64,000 nucleotides of DNA from Enterobacter pseudoroggenkampii (lineage in GTDB: Bacteria; Pseudomonadota; Gammaproteobacteria; Enterobacterales; Enterobacteriaceae): contig NZ_JAPMLV010000003.1 in NCBI RefSeq assembly GCF_026420145.1, forward strand, positions 62,001-126,000, in the 5' to 3' direction. Made by a program: the position numbers and the translations under genes. Shown piece after piece: positions 1 to 12,748 of the stretch. Below the pieces are notes generated by a model. It saw nothing but the letters and a program-made list of their open reading frames with translations, ran no database searches and was not told the origin of the DNA. Numbering within the stretch: position 1 is the first letter of the stretch; every line of letters begins with the position of its first letter.

Positions 1-41
1 GACCGGCCGGCGTTAAACAGTTAACAGTGTGCGGGTTGATG

Positions 42-76
42 CCCTCACCCCGGCCCTCTCCCACAGGGAGAGGGTG
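42..76. repeat. dispersed palindromic repeat, copy 1
   Basis: The core is an inverted repeat of CCCTCTCCC and GGGAGAGGG, flanked by CCCTCACCC. The same unit recurs at 24772-24807 and 56688-56720. All three copies lie at gene ends. It looks like a REP-type intergenic element that forms a hairpin in RNA. Confidence 0.7.
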
Positions 77-83
77 AAAAGAT

Positions 84-110
84 AAAGCCCTGCCCCGGCA
101 GGGCTTTTTT
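84..110 (+). terminator. intrinsic terminator of an upstream gene
   Basis: The stem AGCCCTGCC/GGCAGGGCT has a three-base loop and is followed by six T. By E. coli gene order it would end the ibpAB operon, which lies outside the window. Confidence 0.75.
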
Positions 111-189
111 GTGCGCCATCGCCCATACAACCGCCCGCGGCTCTGAGAGAATCCTTAGCATAACTAAGGTTATGCCAAGGAAGTGGATC

Positions 190-1851
190 ATGAGTGATAT
201 CGCGTTAACCGTCAGCGTGTTGGCCCTGGTCGCTGTTGTTGGCCTGTGGATAGGGAATATCAAAATCCGCGGCGTCGGGTTTGGGATCGGCGGGGTGCTG
301 TTTGGCGGCATTTTTGTCGGCCACTTTGCCGACCAGCTCGGGCTGGTGCTGAGCGCCGAGATGCTCCACTTTACTCAGGAGTTCGGCCTGATCCTCTTCG
401 TCTATACCATCGGGATTCAGGTGGGGCCGGGGTTTTTCGCCTCACTTCGGGTTTCCGGATTGCGGCTCAACCTGTTTGCCCTCGGCATTGTGGTGATGGG
501 CGGGCTGGTCACCGCCATTCTGCATAAAATCTTTGCTATCCCGCTGCCCGTGGTGCTGGGCATTTTCTCCGGAGCGGTCACCAACACGCCCGCGCTCGGT
601 GCCGGACAGCAAATCCTGCGCGATTTGGGCATCGAACCCGGCATCGTCGACCAGATGGGGATGAGCTACGCCATGGCCTATCCGTTTGGCATTTGCGGCA
701 TTCTGCTCTCCATGTGGCTGGTCCGCGTCCTGTTTCGCATTAACGTTGATAAAGAGGCGAAAGACCACGAAACCACGCTCACCAACGGCCATATGCCGAT
801 TAAAACCATCAACATTCGGGTTGATAACCCCAACCTGAACAATATGGCGATTCAGGACGTACCGATCCTGAACAGCGCCAATATCATCTGCTCGCGCCTT
901 AAGCGCGACGATATGCTGATGGTGCCCGCGCCTGGCACCATCATTCAGCAGGGCGATCTGCTGCATCTGGTCGGCCAGCCCGGCGATTTAAACAACGCGC
1001 GGCTGGTGATTGGTCAGGAAGTGGATACCTCTCTCTCAACCCGTGGCACCGATATGCGCGTGGAACGCGTTGTGGTGACTAACGAGCATGTTCTTGGCAA
1101 AAAAATACGCGATCTGCAGGTAAAAGAACGCTATGACGTGGTGATCTCCCGCCTCAACCGTGCGGGCGTTGAACTGGTCGCCAGCCCGGAGGCCAGCCTG
1201 CAGTTCGGGGATATCCTCAACCTGGTTGGGCGACCGTCGTCCATCGACGCCGTGGCGGATATGGTGGGTAACGCCCAGCAAAAACTGCAGCAGGTGCAGA
1301 TGCTGCCGGTGTTCATCGGTATCGGGCTTGGCGTACTCCTTGGCTCGATCCCGCTGTACGTGCCGGGCTTCCCGGTGGCGCTCAAGCTGGGCCTGGCGGG
1401 CGGGCCGCTGATTATGGCGCTGATCCTCGGGCGTATCGGCTGCATCGGTAAGCTCTACTGGTTTATGCCGCCGAGCGCCAACCTGGCGCTGCGCGAGCTG
1501 GGCATCGTGCTGTTCCTGGCGGTGGTCGGGCTGAAGTCCGGCGGGGATTTTGTCGATACCCTGGTCAAAGGGGAAGGGATGAGCTGGGTCGGCTACGGCA
1601 TCTTTATCACGGCGATTCCGTTGCTGACGGTGGGCATACTGGCGCGGATGTTCGCCAAAATGAACTACCTGACGCTGTGCGGCATGCTGGCGGGCTCCAT
1701 GACCGATCCGCCCGCGCTGGCCTTTGCCAACAACCTGCACGCCACCAGCGGCGCGGCCGCGCTCTCCTATGCCACCGTCTACCCGCTGGTGATGTTCCTG
1801 CGCATCATTACGCCGCAGCTACTGGCGGTGCTGTTCTGGGGGATGGGCTAG
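190..1851 (+). CDS. yidE: YidE family putative transporter (AAEx)
   Basis: Multi-pass inner-membrane protein of the aspartate:alanine exchanger family; the substrate is unknown. It is 553 residues from the ATG at 190, the E. coli YidE length. It has two hydrophobic halves (about 1-170 and 380-553) separated by a soluble part with two TrkA-C-like (RCK_C) repeats, recognisable at the two G-D-I/L-L-x-L-V-G motifs. The frame stays open upstream to 109, but the ATG at 190 matches the conserved MSDIALTV start and has GGAAG upstream. Its 3' end overlaps the tail of convergent yidP by 33 bp. Confidence 0.93.
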   Translation: MSDIALTVSVLALVAVVGLWIGNIKIRGVGFGIGGVLFGGIFVGHFADQLGLVLSAEMLHFTQEFGLILFVYTIGIQVGPGFFASLRVSGLRLNLFALGIVVMGGLVTAILHKIFAIPLPVVLGIFSGAVTNTPALGAGQQILRDLGIEPGIVDQMGMSYAMAYPFGICGILLSMWLVRVLFRINVDKEAKDHETTLTNGHMPIKTINIRVDNPNLNNMAIQDVPILNSANIICSRLKRDDMLMVPAPGTIIQQGDLLHLVGQPGDLNNARLVIGQEVDTSLSTRGTDMRVERVVVTNEHVLGKKIRDLQVKERYDVVISRLNRAGVELVASPEASLQFGDILNLVGRPSSIDAVADMVGNAQQKLQQVQMLPVFIGIGLGVLLGSIPLYVPGFPVALKLGLAGGPLIMALILGRIGCIGKLYWFMPPSANLALRELGIVLFLAVVGLKSGGDFVDTLVKGEGMSWVGYGIFITAIPLLTVGILARMFAKMNYLTLCGMLAGSMTDPPALAFANNLHATSGAAALSYATVYPLVMFLRIITPQLLAVLFWGMG

Positions 1852-2565
1852 CAGGTCGTCCGGGTGGATGCGCCGCAGATGGTAGTCCACCTGGTAATCG
1901 CTGGTATTTCGGAACATCACGGAATAATTGAGGAACTCGCCGCTGTCGCTGTAGGAGAGGGACGTAATGCGCAGCAGCGGCGTCTGTTCCGGCAGGTTCA
2001 TATAACCGGCCAGCGTTTTATCTGCCAGCACCGGCGTCAGGCTCTCGTAGTTCCCGCTGATGGTAATCCCGCACTCCTTCTCGATGTAATCAAACTTAGA
2101 CCCCTCAAGATGCGCCAGCGACAGATTGCGGAACAGCTTCACCGGCATAAAGCTGTCCTCCAGCATCAGCGGTTTACCATCCACGTAGCGCACCCGTCGG
2201 GAAAAGTAGATCCGCTCATCCACCTGAATCCGCAGCTGGCTGGCGATGGCGGGTGGGGCGGGCATCACTTCGAACTGCAGCACCTTGCTCTGCACCTCTT
2301 TTCCCTGCTGGCGCAGCACCTCCACCAGCCCGGTCAGGTTGGTGGTTTCGTGGTGAACGTCTTTGCGCGACACAAACGTTCCGCTGCCGTGCCGCCGCTC
2401 AACCAGCCCCCAGCTTACCAGCAGATCCAGCGCCTTGCGGATGGTCATTCGCGCCACGCCGAACTCCTGCGCCAGCGCTTTTTCGCCGGGCAGCGGGCTG
2501 CCGATGTTGTAGTCCGACGAATTCAGCCGCAGCCGCAATCTGTCGGCAATAGATTTGTAGATCAC
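1819..2565 (-). CDS. yidP: GntR/HutC family transcriptional regulator YidP
   Basis: Residues 1-70 form a GntR winged helix-turn-helix, including the signature [22 protein letters not shown]. Residues 80-240 are the UTRA effector domain of the HutC subfamily, which usually binds a sugar phosphate or similar small ligand. The start is a GTG at 2565 with AGAGAGG as ribosome site. Length is 248 against 238 in E. coli. It is transcribed away from glvC, so it probably controls the alpha-glucoside PTS genes. That role is inferred from position. Confidence 0.88.
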   Translation of the reverse strand: MIYKSIADRLRLRLNSSDYNIGSPLPGEKALAQEFGVARMTIRKALDLLVSWGLVERRHGSGTFVSRKDVHHETTNLTGLVEVLRQQGKEVQSKVLQFEVMPAPPAIASQLRIQVDERIYFSRRVRYVDGKPLMLEDSFMPVKLFRNLSLAHLEGSKFDYIEKECGITISGNYESLTPVLADKTLAGYMNLPEQTPLLRITSLSYSDSGEFLNYSVMFRNTSDYQVDYHLRRIHPDDLLAHPPEQHRQ

Positions 2566-2567
2566 TG

Positions 2568-2640
2568 GTAGACCTCTCTGCCCTTATCAGGGCGTGGATG
2601 GCGTCCTGACATGTCCATATTTACCGCAAAAAGTAGACCT
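2568..2640. promoter_or_regulatory. possible YidP operator pair
   Basis: The eight bases GTAGACCT occur at 2568-2575 and again at 2633-2640 in the yidP-glvC divergent gap. The first copy overlaps the yidP ribosome site. Repetition inside a regulator/target gap suggests binding sites, but nothing more supports it. Confidence 0.3.
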
Positions 2641-2786
2641 GATTGGTCAAAATAAAACCATGAATGCGATCACGAATCGCAGCGGCACGCCATGTTCGCG
2701 CATCAGTAAGTTCTTATGCTCACTTCAGGCCAGCAAAAAACCATAAAGGCCTCTACCCCTACAGGTTGTTTCATGAGGATTTAAAA

Positions 2787-5728
<2,942 letters not shown>

Positions 5729-5735
5729 TCGTCCT

Positions 5736-5763
5736 GACCGGCATCGCCCGATGCCGGTCTCCT
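5736..5763 (+). terminator. hairpin after the glv operon
   Basis: The stem GACCGGCATCG/CGATGCCGGTC starts 7 bases after the glvG stop. It is followed only by CTCCTTGTC, so the T tract is weak. Confidence 0.5.
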
Positions 5764-5820
5764 TGTCCTTGTCGATTTACGCTATGCTGAAGCCTGCCCG
5801 TAGCACGACAAGGAACCTTC

Positions 5821-6168
5821 ATGAAAATTTCCCGCCTCGGCGAAGCGCCGGACTACCGCTTCTCGCTGGCTAATGAACGCACGTTTTTAGCGTGGATCCG
5901 CACCGCGCTGGGATTCCTTGCCGCCGGGGTGGGGCTCGATCAGCTCGCGCCCGATTTCGCCACGCCGCTGATCCGCGAGGTGCTGGCGCTGCTGCTGTGC
6001 CTGTTCGCGGGCGTGCTGGCGATTTACGGCTACCTGCGCTGGCTGCGCAATGAGAAGGCGATGCGTCTGAAGCAGGATCTGCCCTATACCCGCGGGCTGC
6101 TTATCATCAGCGCGATTCTGCTGGCGGTGGCGGGCGTAGTGATGGTGCTGGTGTTCTATGGCGGATAG
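5821..6168 (+). CDS. yidH: DUF202 inner-membrane protein YidH
   Basis: Small membrane protein of 115 residues, the same length as E. coli YidH. It carries the DUF202 motif LANERTFLAWIRTALGF near residue 20 and three predicted membrane helices. Function is unknown. AAGGAA lies 6 bases upstream of the ATG. Its last 11 bases overlap yidG, so the pair is an operon. Confidence 0.92.
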   Translation: MKISRLGEAPDYRFSLANERTFLAWIRTALGFLAAGVGLDQLAPDFATPLIREVLALLLCLFAGVLAIYGYLRWLRNEKAMRLKQDLPYTRGLLIISAILLAVAGVVMVLVFYGG

Positions 6169-6505
6169 CCGCAAAGCGCGACGCGAAGCGGACCCCGGCC
6201 TGCAGCCGGAGCGGACGTCACTCGCCTGGCTGCGCACGCTTCTGGGGTATGGCGCGCTGATTGCCCTGGCGATTAAGCACAACTGGCACCGCACCGGGGT
6301 GCCGTTCTGGATCTCGCTTGTCGTGCTGGCGCTGGTGGCGATTATTTTATGGCGCTATACCCGCAGTCGAAACCTGATGGACGTGGCGCAGAACGATTTT
6401 GTGCAGCCGAAGGCGGTGAGGGATAAGTTCCTGATTGCCCTGGCTGTACTTTCTCTCTCACTGCTGTTTGCGATGACTCACATTCAGCAAATTGTGAGCT
6501 TTTAA
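6158..6505 (+). CDS. yidG: DUF202 inner-membrane protein YidG
   Basis: Second DUF202 protein, 115 residues (120 in E. coli). It has LQPERTSLAWLRTLLGYG near residue 17 and three membrane helices. It starts inside the end of yidH, which points to coupled translation and perhaps a YidH-YidG complex (inference). It lacks the last few residues of the E. coli protein. Confidence 0.9.
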   Translation: MADSRKARREADPGLQPERTSLAWLRTLLGYGALIALAIKHNWHRTGVPFWISLVVLALVAIILWRYTRSRNLMDVAQNDFVQPKAVRDKFLIALAVLSLSLLFAMTHIQQIVSF

Positions 6506-6506
6506 A

Positions 6507-6538
6507 GCCCGGTGGCGGCTACGCCTTACCGGGCCTAC
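6507..6538. repeat. REP element
   Basis: Imperfect palindrome GCCCGGTGGCGGCTACGCC-TTACCGGGC in the 35-bp gap between convergent yidG and dsdA. It matches the enterobacterial REP consensus. Confidence 0.8.
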
Positions 6539-6540
6539 GG

Positions 6541-7827
6541 TTAACGGCCTTTTGCTAAATACTTCGCCATTTCGTCTTCCGGCACCATGCCGCCGCCGGT
6601 CGCCCATACCAGGTGGGTAACGCTGGCATCTGAAGGCACGCGCAGCGGCCCTGCCATGCCCGCCAGCGCGGACGGTTCCAGCCGAATGCCTTCCTCATGC
6701 GCCAGCCAGCCGAGCATGTCGTACATGCTCTGGTCGGAAAGCGTATAGAACCCGTCAAGCAGGCGCTCCATCGCGCGGCCCACGAAGCCGGACGCGCGCC
6801 CTACCGCCAGACCGTCCGCCGCCGTAACGTTATCAATGCCCAGATCCTGCACCGCAATCTCATCGTGCAGGCCGGTGTAGACGCCCAGCAGCATGCACGG
6901 GGAGTGCGTCGGCTCCGCGAAGAAGCAGTGGACGTTATCGCCAAAGGCCAGCTTCAGGCCAAACGCCACGCCGCCGGGGCCGCCGCCGACGCCGCACGGC
7001 AGATAGACGAACAGCGGATGATCCGCATCCACCACGCGGCCCTGTGCGGCAAACTGCGCCTTCAGTCGCTCGCCTGCCACCGCGTAGCCCAGGAACAGGG
7101 TGCGGGAGTTTTCATCGTCAATGAAGAAACAGTTCGGATCGCTTTCTGCCGCCTTGCGTCCCTGCTCCACCGCCACGCCGTAATCCTGCTCATATTCCAC
7201 GACGATGACGCCGTGGCTGCGCAGTTTGGCTTTCTTCCACTCGCGGGCGTCGGCGGACATATGCACCGTCACCTTAAAGCCGATGCGGGCGCTCATAATG
7301 CCGATGGACATCCCGAGGTTGCCGGTTGAGCCTACCGCAATGCTGTACTGGCTGAAGAATTCCTTATAGCGCGTCTCCAGCAGAACGCTGTAGTCGTCTT
7401 CAACGCTCAGCAATCCGGCTTCCAGCGCCAGTTTTTCCGCGTGGGTCAGCACCTCATAGATACCGCCGCGCGCTTTAATCGAGCCGGAAATCGGTAGATG
7501 GCTGTCTTTTTTCAGCAGCAGGGTGCCGGGAATAGACTTAGCAGATTCTTTCTCCAGCCGCGCCTGCATTGCCGGGATCGCGACCAGCTCGGATTCGATA
7601 ATCCCGCCCGTGGCGGCCGTCTCCGGGAAGGCTTTCGCCAGATACGGCGCGAAGCGTTTCAGGCGAGCGTGCGCGTCGTCCACGTCGGCTTTAGTCAGCC
7701 CGACATAGGGCAGTCCTTCCGCCAGCGTGGTGGTACGCGGGTTAAGCCAGGTGGTTTCTTTCAGGGCAATCAGATCCTCAACCAGAGGAAACTGTGCGGT
7801 TAAAGTAGTGATAGTTGCGTTTTCCAT
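6541..7827 (-). CDS. dsdA: D-serine dehydratase
   Basis: PLP enzyme that converts D-serine to pyruvate and ammonia, detoxifying D-serine and letting it serve as a nutrient. The Schiff-base lysine is K118 in [10 protein letters not shown]. The phosphate-binding glycine run GSTGNLGMS and the [10 protein letters not shown] loop are present. Length is 428 against 442 in E. coli. The deficit is internal, close to the C-terminus between AGMAGP and [10 protein letters not shown], while the end YLAKGR is intact. It lies 17 bp after dsdX on the same strand. Confidence 0.95.
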   Translation of the reverse strand: MENATITTLTAQFPLVEDLIALKETTWLNPRTTTLAEGLPYVGLTKADVDDAHARLKRFAPYLAKAFPETAATGGIIESELVAIPAMQARLEKESAKSIPGTLLLKKDSHLPISGSIKARGGIYEVLTHAEKLALEAGLLSVEDDYSVLLETRYKEFFSQYSIAVGSTGNLGMSIGIMSARIGFKVTVHMSADAREWKKAKLRSHGVIVVEYEQDYGVAVEQGRKAAESDPNCFFIDDENSRTLFLGYAVAGERLKAQFAAQGRVVDADHPLFVYLPCGVGGGPGGVAFGLKLAFGDNVHCFFAEPTHSPCMLLGVYTGLHDEIAVQDLGIDNVTAADGLAVGRASGFVGRAMERLLDGFYTLSDQSMYDMLGWLAHEEGIRLEPSALAGMAGPLRVPSDASVTHLVWATGGGMVPEDEMAKYLAKGR

Positions 7828-7844
7828 AATACGTCTCTTCGCGC

Positions 7845-9182
7845 TCAGATAATGAAGGAAAGCAGGAATGTGCCGCCAAGTGCAAGCACCGAGGCGATAA
7901 ACGTCGCCGTCGTATAGTATTTGAAGGTCTCATTCAGGGTCGCGCCGCAGTACTGTTTCACCAGCCAGAAGAGGGAATCGGTCACGATCGTGCAGCCAAT
8001 GGCGCCGGAACCGATGGCAATGGTGATGATCTCAGGGCTGACGTTCGGGTAGAGCGGCAGCATCGGCGCGACTATCGCCGTCGCCCCCATCATCGCGACC
8101 GTGGCGGAGCCGACGGCGGCATGCAGCACCAGCGCCACCAGCCAGGCAAGCAGGATAGGATGCATGTGCAGGTTCGAGAGAATATGCGCCAGTGAGTCCG
8201 CCAGTCCGCTGGTTTTCAGGATGGCGTTGAACGCGCCGCCCGCGCCGATAATCAGCAAAATGTTGGCGATAGAGCCGAAGCCGTGCTCGGTGTGCGTCAG
8301 CATCGCGCCCATGCCCATGTGCTGGCGGATCCCCAGCAGGTAATAAGCGACAAACACGGCGATAAACATGGCGGTGATCGGGTTGCCGATAAACTCCAGC
8401 AGCGTATACAGCGTGCCTTCTTTTGCCATATTCAGCTCGGCGATGGTTTTCACCAGCATCAGGGCAATCGGCAGCAGCACCGTGAACAGCGTGGCGCCCA
8501 GCGACGGCAGGGTGTGCTCTTCCCGCACCTTCAGGTCTGAAAATTCCGCCGGAACCGGTTTAAACGGCAGACGATTGCCGAGCAGTTTCAGGAACAGCGG
8601 GCCACCGACCAGCGAGGCCATCAGGCCTACCATCAAACCGTAGACAATGACCGTCCCGACGTCCGCACCTAATTTATTGGTCACAAACAGGGCAGCAGGA
8701 TGCGGCGGCACCACGCAGTGCACCGCCATCAGCGCGGTACAGAGCGGAATAGCCAGCTTGAGCAGCGACGTGTGGGTCTTTTTGGCGATGGAAAACGCCA
8801 GCGGGATGAGCAGTACTACGCCCACTTCCACGAACAGCGTGATACCGCAGATCAGGCCCACCAGCACCATAATCACGTCTGCTGACAGCCAGCGGCAGCG
8901 CTGCAGGGCGATCCCGATGCGCTCGGCCGCGCCGGAGACTTCCATCATCTTGCCGAGAATGGTGCCCAGACCGATCACCGCCGCCAGGAAGCCCAGCGTG
9001 CCGCCAATCCCGCTCTCAATGGCGTTCACCATATCCAGCGGGCTCATCCCCATCATCGCGCCGACGAAAAAGCTCGCCAGCAGCAGCGCGAGGAACGGGT
9101 GAAACTTCAGTTTTACGATGGTTAAAACAATCAACACAATGCTGACCAGCAGCGTTGCCACAACCCAGACCTGAGATCCCAT
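7845..9182 (-). CDS. dsdX: D-serine transporter DsdX
   Basis: Inner-membrane GntP-family permease of 445 residues that brings D-serine in for DsdA. About 12 hydrophobic segments are visible, and [12 protein letters not shown] is a GntP-family signature. The ATG has GGTGAGGTGAG as a strong ribosome site. First gene of the dsdXA operon, divergent from the activator dsdC. Confidence 0.95.
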   Translation of the reverse strand: MGSQVWVVATLLVSIVLIVLTIVKLKFHPFLALLLASFFVGAMMGMSPLDMVNAIESGIGGTLGFLAAVIGLGTILGKMMEVSGAAERIGIALQRCRWLSADVIMVLVGLICGITLFVEVGVVLLIPLAFSIAKKTHTSLLKLAIPLCTALMAVHCVVPPHPAALFVTNKLGADVGTVIVYGLMVGLMASLVGGPLFLKLLGNRLPFKPVPAEFSDLKVREEHTLPSLGATLFTVLLPIALMLVKTIAELNMAKEGTLYTLLEFIGNPITAMFIAVFVAYYLLGIRQHMGMGAMLTHTEHGFGSIANILLIIGAGGAFNAILKTSGLADSLAHILSNLHMHPILLAWLVALVLHAAVGSATVAMMGATAIVAPMLPLYPNVSPEIITIAIGSGAIGCTIVTDSLFWLVKQYCGATLNETFKYYTTATFIASVLALGGTFLLSFII

Positions 9183-9311
9183 ATCTCACCTCACCCTTAT
9201 GTCATCTGAGGGTATTGGACGAAAAAGCGGCGTGGGCTGACAAACGATATAAATTGGCGTTCAGGTGAGCCAGATTGGATCAACTGAGTGACTGCGCTCT
9301 AAAAAGCGCAC

Positions 9312-9339
9312 TTAATTCGTATTAGGTTCACATTAATTC
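9312..9339. promoter_or_regulatory. candidate DsdC-binding repeat
   Basis: TTAATTC occurs at 9312-9318 and 9333-9339, 21 bp apart, i.e. two helical turns, in the dsdX-dsdC divergent gap. LysR regulators bind such phased repeats. Assignment is by position only. Confidence 0.3.
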
Positions 9340-9386
9340 ACCCTTAAACGGTATGCTGAGCGCAGAAACCACGCGTGAGAATTGTG

Positions 9387-10313
9387 ATGACCGATGCAAA
9401 TGAAGCCAGAAACCGGCTGTTAAACGGCTGGCAGCTGTCGAAAATGTACACCTTTGAAGTGGCCGCCCGGCATGAGTCCTTCGCTCTGGCGGCGGAGGAA
9501 CTGTCGCTTAGCCCCAGCGCGGTGAGCCACCGCATCAACCTGCTGGAAGAAGAGCTGGGTATTCAGCTGTTCGTCCGCTCGCACCGTAAAGTTGAGCTGA
9601 CGCAGGAGGGAAAGCGCGTCTACTGGACGCTAAAATCATCCCTCGACACCCTGAATCAGGAGATCCTGGATATCAAAAACCAGGCGCTGTCCGGTACGCT
9701 GACGGTCTACTCCCGGCCGTCGATCGCCCAGTGCTGGCTGGTACCCATGCTGGGTGATTTTACCCGTCGCTACCCGTCGATTTCGCTCACCATCCTGACC
9801 GGCAATGATTACGTCAATATGCAGCGAACGGGTATCGATCTGGCACTTTATTTCGATGATACGCCGCCTAACCATCTCTCTCATCACTTCCTGATGGACG
9901 AGGAAATTTTGCCCGTCTGTTCACCACAATATGCCCGTGAGCATGAACTATTGAAAAACCCCGATAATCTCAGCCACTGCACGCTGCTGCACGACCGTCA
10001 GGCCTGGAGCAATGATTCCGGTACGGATGAGTGGCTGAGCTGGGCGCAGCACTTTGCGGTGAATATGCCGCCATCGTCTGGCATTGGTTTCGATCGTTCT
10101 GATTTGGCGATTATTGCTGCCATCAACCACGTCGGCGTCGCGATGGGGAGAAAGCGGCTTGTGCAGAAACGGCTGGAACGAGGCGAGCTGATCGCCCCGT
10201 TTGGCGAAAAGACCCTGAAATGCCATCAGCACTACTATATTTCGACGCTTTCTGGCCGTCAGTGGCCGAAAATTGACGCCTTTATCGGCTGGCTGAGAGA
10301 ACTGGCAGGCTGA
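9387..10313 (+). CDS. dsdC: LysR-type activator DsdC
   Basis: D-serine-responsive activator of dsdXA. The N-terminal helix-turn-helix is SFALAAEELSLSPSAVSHRI, followed by a long LysR effector domain ending in SGRQWPKIDAFIGWL. The ATG at 9387 gives 308 residues; an in-frame GTG at 9375 would give 312, and E. coli DsdC has 311. Neither start has a strong ribosome site (GAGA lies before the ATG). Divergent orientation to dsdX is the standard arrangement. Confidence 0.92.
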   Translation: MTDANEARNRLLNGWQLSKMYTFEVAARHESFALAAEELSLSPSAVSHRINLLEEELGIQLFVRSHRKVELTQEGKRVYWTLKSSLDTLNQEILDIKNQALSGTLTVYSRPSIAQCWLVPMLGDFTRRYPSISLTILTGNDYVNMQRTGIDLALYFDDTPPNHLSHHFLMDEEILPVCSPQYAREHELLKNPDNLSHCTLLHDRQAWSNDSGTDEWLSWAQHFAVNMPPSSGIGFDRSDLAIIAAINHVGVAMGRKRLVQKRLERGELIAPFGEKTLKCHQHYYISTLSGRQWPKIDAFIGWLRELAG

Positions 10314-10397
10314 AGAATTATTACGCTTTCGCTCTACACCAAATATGAAAAAGCGTGCTAAATACAGGTAATGCTTTCGATTTATCCAGGGTAAACC

Positions 10398-11486
10398 GTG
10401 TTAAAGCCTTTTATTGTCTCTGCATTACTGATCTCTTCCGGCTGGGCGATTGCCGCTGAGCCGCCGCTGACGGCTGCCCATTATGCGCAGCAGCTTGGCG
10501 TCGGGATGGATGTGGACTGGGCGCGCACCGAGCGCGGCATACGCGAATTCGACCCGCTGGTGGTTCGCGATTTTCGTGCAAAAGGCATTACTCACGTGCG
10601 CATCCGCGTGGCCGATGAGCCGACGGAAGCGCGGCTGATTCACCTGCGCAAGCTGGTGGAAGCCTGCGAGCAGTATGGCGTGATCCCGATAATCGCTTAT
10701 CAGGCTGATGAATATAAAAACGACCCAAAAGCCGACAACGAAAAAGAGACGATCAACTGGTGGATTGCCGTTGCGCACTATTTCGGTCAGAGCTACCCGC
10801 TGCTGGGTTTTGATCTCATTTATGAGCCAGCCGACAAGCTTAACCACAACCTCGCGTCGCTAAACCGCGTGTATGAAAAAACCATTAAAGCGATCCACGA
10901 TATGGACCCGCAGCGCATGATCTTTATTGCGCCGCGCCTGCGTGCCGCACCGGAGGATTTATCCAGCCTGAAGCTGCCTGCGCACAGCCAGAACTACCTG
11001 CTGGCGGAGTGGCATATTTTCCCGTGGGGGCCGCTGAAAAATAGCGGTAAATACCCGTGGACGTCCGGCACGGCGGCGGAGAAAGCGGCTATCCATAACC
11101 GCATCAACGCCGCGCTGCACTGGCAGCAAAAAACCGGGCACGTTAGCTGGGTCGGGGGCTGGGGCGTGGGAGAATCAAGCCGCTTTACGCCAACCGCTTC
11201 GCAGCTGGCCTTCGCCACCTTTATGGCCTGCGAGCTGCAAAAGGCGAAAATCCCGTATGCGCTTAACGCGGATTTCCAGTTTTACGACGGAGAAGAGGGC
11301 GCCTGGCGGCCAGCGCCAGAGCCGTTATTGCAGGCGATGATCGCCCCTGTCTGTGAAAAGCCCGGCGAGAAGCCGGGCCATCATGCGGTTAAACCGGCTG
11401 CTCGTGATGCGGGACACGCGACGCCAGCGGCAGCCAGCACAGTAAAATCAGAAGCCCCATCAGCGTCATCAGCAGGCCCAAACTAG
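10398..11486 (+). CDS. secreted GH5-like glycoside hydrolase
   Basis: Signal peptide of about 20 residues ending AIAA, then a TIM-barrel protein resembling family 5 cellulases (ITHVRIRVADEP early barrel strand; FDLIYEPADKLN where GH5 enzymes carry NEP; LLAEWHIFPWGP later). The Asn before the presumed acid/base Glu is replaced by Tyr, so activity on a glucan is uncertain. Residues after about 331 are low in complexity (Ala, Pro, Ser) and are encoded antisense to the end of emrD and its terminator. The domain probably ends near VCEKPGEK, the rest being read-through into the convergent gene. Confidence 0.72.
   Translation: MLKPFIVSALLISSGWAIAAEPPLTAAHYAQQLGVGMDVDWARTERGIREFDPLVVRDFRAKGITHVRIRVADEPTEARLIHLRKLVEACEQYGVIPIIAYQADEYKNDPKADNEKETINWWIAVAHYFGQSYPLLGFDLIYEPADKLNHNLASLNRVYEKTIKAIHDMDPQRMIFIAPRLRAAPEDLSSLKLPAHSQNYLLAEWHIFPWGPLKNSGKYPWTSGTAAEKAAIHNRINAALHWQQKTGHVSWVGGWGVGESSRFTPTASQLAFATFMACELQKAKIPYALNADFQFYDGEEGAWRPAPEPLLQAMIAPVCEKPGEKPGHHAVKPAARDAGHATPAAASTVKSEAPSASSAGPN
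11356..11378 (-). terminator. emrD terminator
   Basis: Read on the minus strand: stem GCCCGGC/GCCGGGC with a short loop, then TTTT. It begins 11 bases after the emrD stop and lies inside the convergent GH5-like reading frame. Confidence 0.65.
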
Positions 11487-12573
11487 CCTGCCCGGTCTGC
11501 GGCATCATCGCCGAGAGCCAGGCCAGCGCGCCGGAGCCGATATTCTGCAAGCCGCCCACCAGTGCGCCAGCCGTACCTGCAAGGAACGGGAACGGCTCCA
11601 TCGCGCCGCTGGTGGCGAGCGGGAACAGCATCCCCGCGCCGAAGAAGAACAGCGCTGCCGGGATGAGCAGCGTCCAGACCGACATCACGTCAAACAGCCC
11701 CGGGATCCACATCATCAGACCCGCCAGCAGACAGCTGATCACCGACTGCCACATCAGGGTGGAGAAGCGCTTGTTTGGTCGCCCGGCAAACCACGCGCCG
11801 AAGAACGCCGCCGGGATCGGCAGAATAAACAGAATACTCACCACCATGCTGCTCAGGCCCAGCCCCGCGCCCAGCAGCACGCCGGAACAGGCTTCGAACA
11901 CCGCAATGCCCGCCAGGCCGCCGATCAGCATCAGCAGATAGCAGGTAAACGCGCCGTTGCCAAACAGCGTTTTATAGCTGGTGATAAGCTTCGTGCGCGG
12001 CGCGTCCTGCGGGCGCGTTTCGGGCATCCAGCGCGCCATGCTGAAGGTGACAATCACGCAGAGCACCAGCAGGAAGGCGTAGCAGGCGCGCCAGGACCAC
12101 ATCGTATCCAGCAGGCCGCCAATCAGCGGGGCCAGCAGCGGGCTGACCAGAATACCCATATTCAACAGGCTGTTGGCATGGCGCAGCTGGGTACCCTGAT
12201 ACATATCGCGCGGTAAGGTACGAGCCATCACCCCCCCGACGCCGGTGCCGACGCCCTGCAGGGCGCTGGCGGCAATCAATACGGTCAGGCTGTGGGTGGT
12301 AATGGCAATTACCGTCGCCACCATGAAAATGCTCATGCCCACCAGGATCACCGGGCGACGCCCGACGCGGTCGGACAGCGGGCCATAGAAGAGCTGCGAA
12401 ACGCCATAGGTCAGCAGATAGGCTGCCATTACGCTCTGTACTGCGCCCTCGCGGACGTTTAATTCCTTTGCCATGTCGGCAATCGCCGGAATGTAGATGG
12501 TTTGCGCCATCTGACCGACGGCCACCAGTAACACCAGCATCAACAATAAGTTAACGTTCCGTTGCTTTTTCAT
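11389..12573 (-). CDS. emrD: multidrug efflux MFS transporter EmrD
   Basis: Proton-driven drug exporter of the major facilitator superfamily, Bcr/CmlA group. It is 394 residues, exactly the E. coli length, with 12 predicted membrane helices and the MFS motif A GPLSDRVGRRPVIL. The ATG at 12573 gives the conserved MKKQRNVNLLLML start; the frame stays open to 12816 but that extension has no family match. The 3' end overlaps the GH5-like gene by 98 bp, tail to tail. Confidence 0.94.
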   Translation of the reverse strand: MKKQRNVNLLLMLVLLVAVGQMAQTIYIPAIADMAKELNVREGAVQSVMAAYLLTYGVSQLFYGPLSDRVGRRPVILVGMSIFMVATVIAITTHSLTVLIAASALQGVGTGVGGVMARTLPRDMYQGTQLRHANSLLNMGILVSPLLAPLIGGLLDTMWSWRACYAFLLVLCVIVTFSMARWMPETRPQDAPRTKLITSYKTLFGNGAFTCYLLMLIGGLAGIAVFEACSGVLLGAGLGLSSMVVSILFILPIPAAFFGAWFAGRPNKRFSTLMWQSVISCLLAGLMMWIPGLFDVMSVWTLLIPAALFFFGAGMLFPLATSGAMEPFPFLAGTAGALVGGLQNIGSGALAWLSAMMPQTGQASLGLLMTLMGLLILLCWLPLASRVPHHEQPV

Positions 12574-12748
12574 GTCGCTGAATACTTTTGCCAAAAGAGA
12601 AAAATGAAGAATAAGTGACTGCGCATTCCCATAAATGCGCGAGGAATCTACCACAGAGAGATGACAATTTAAGCATTGTCTTGGTGAATGAAAAAACCGG
12701 CAAAGGCAGGATTTGTAAACAAGAACGGCAACTAATGTTGCCAGTGCT

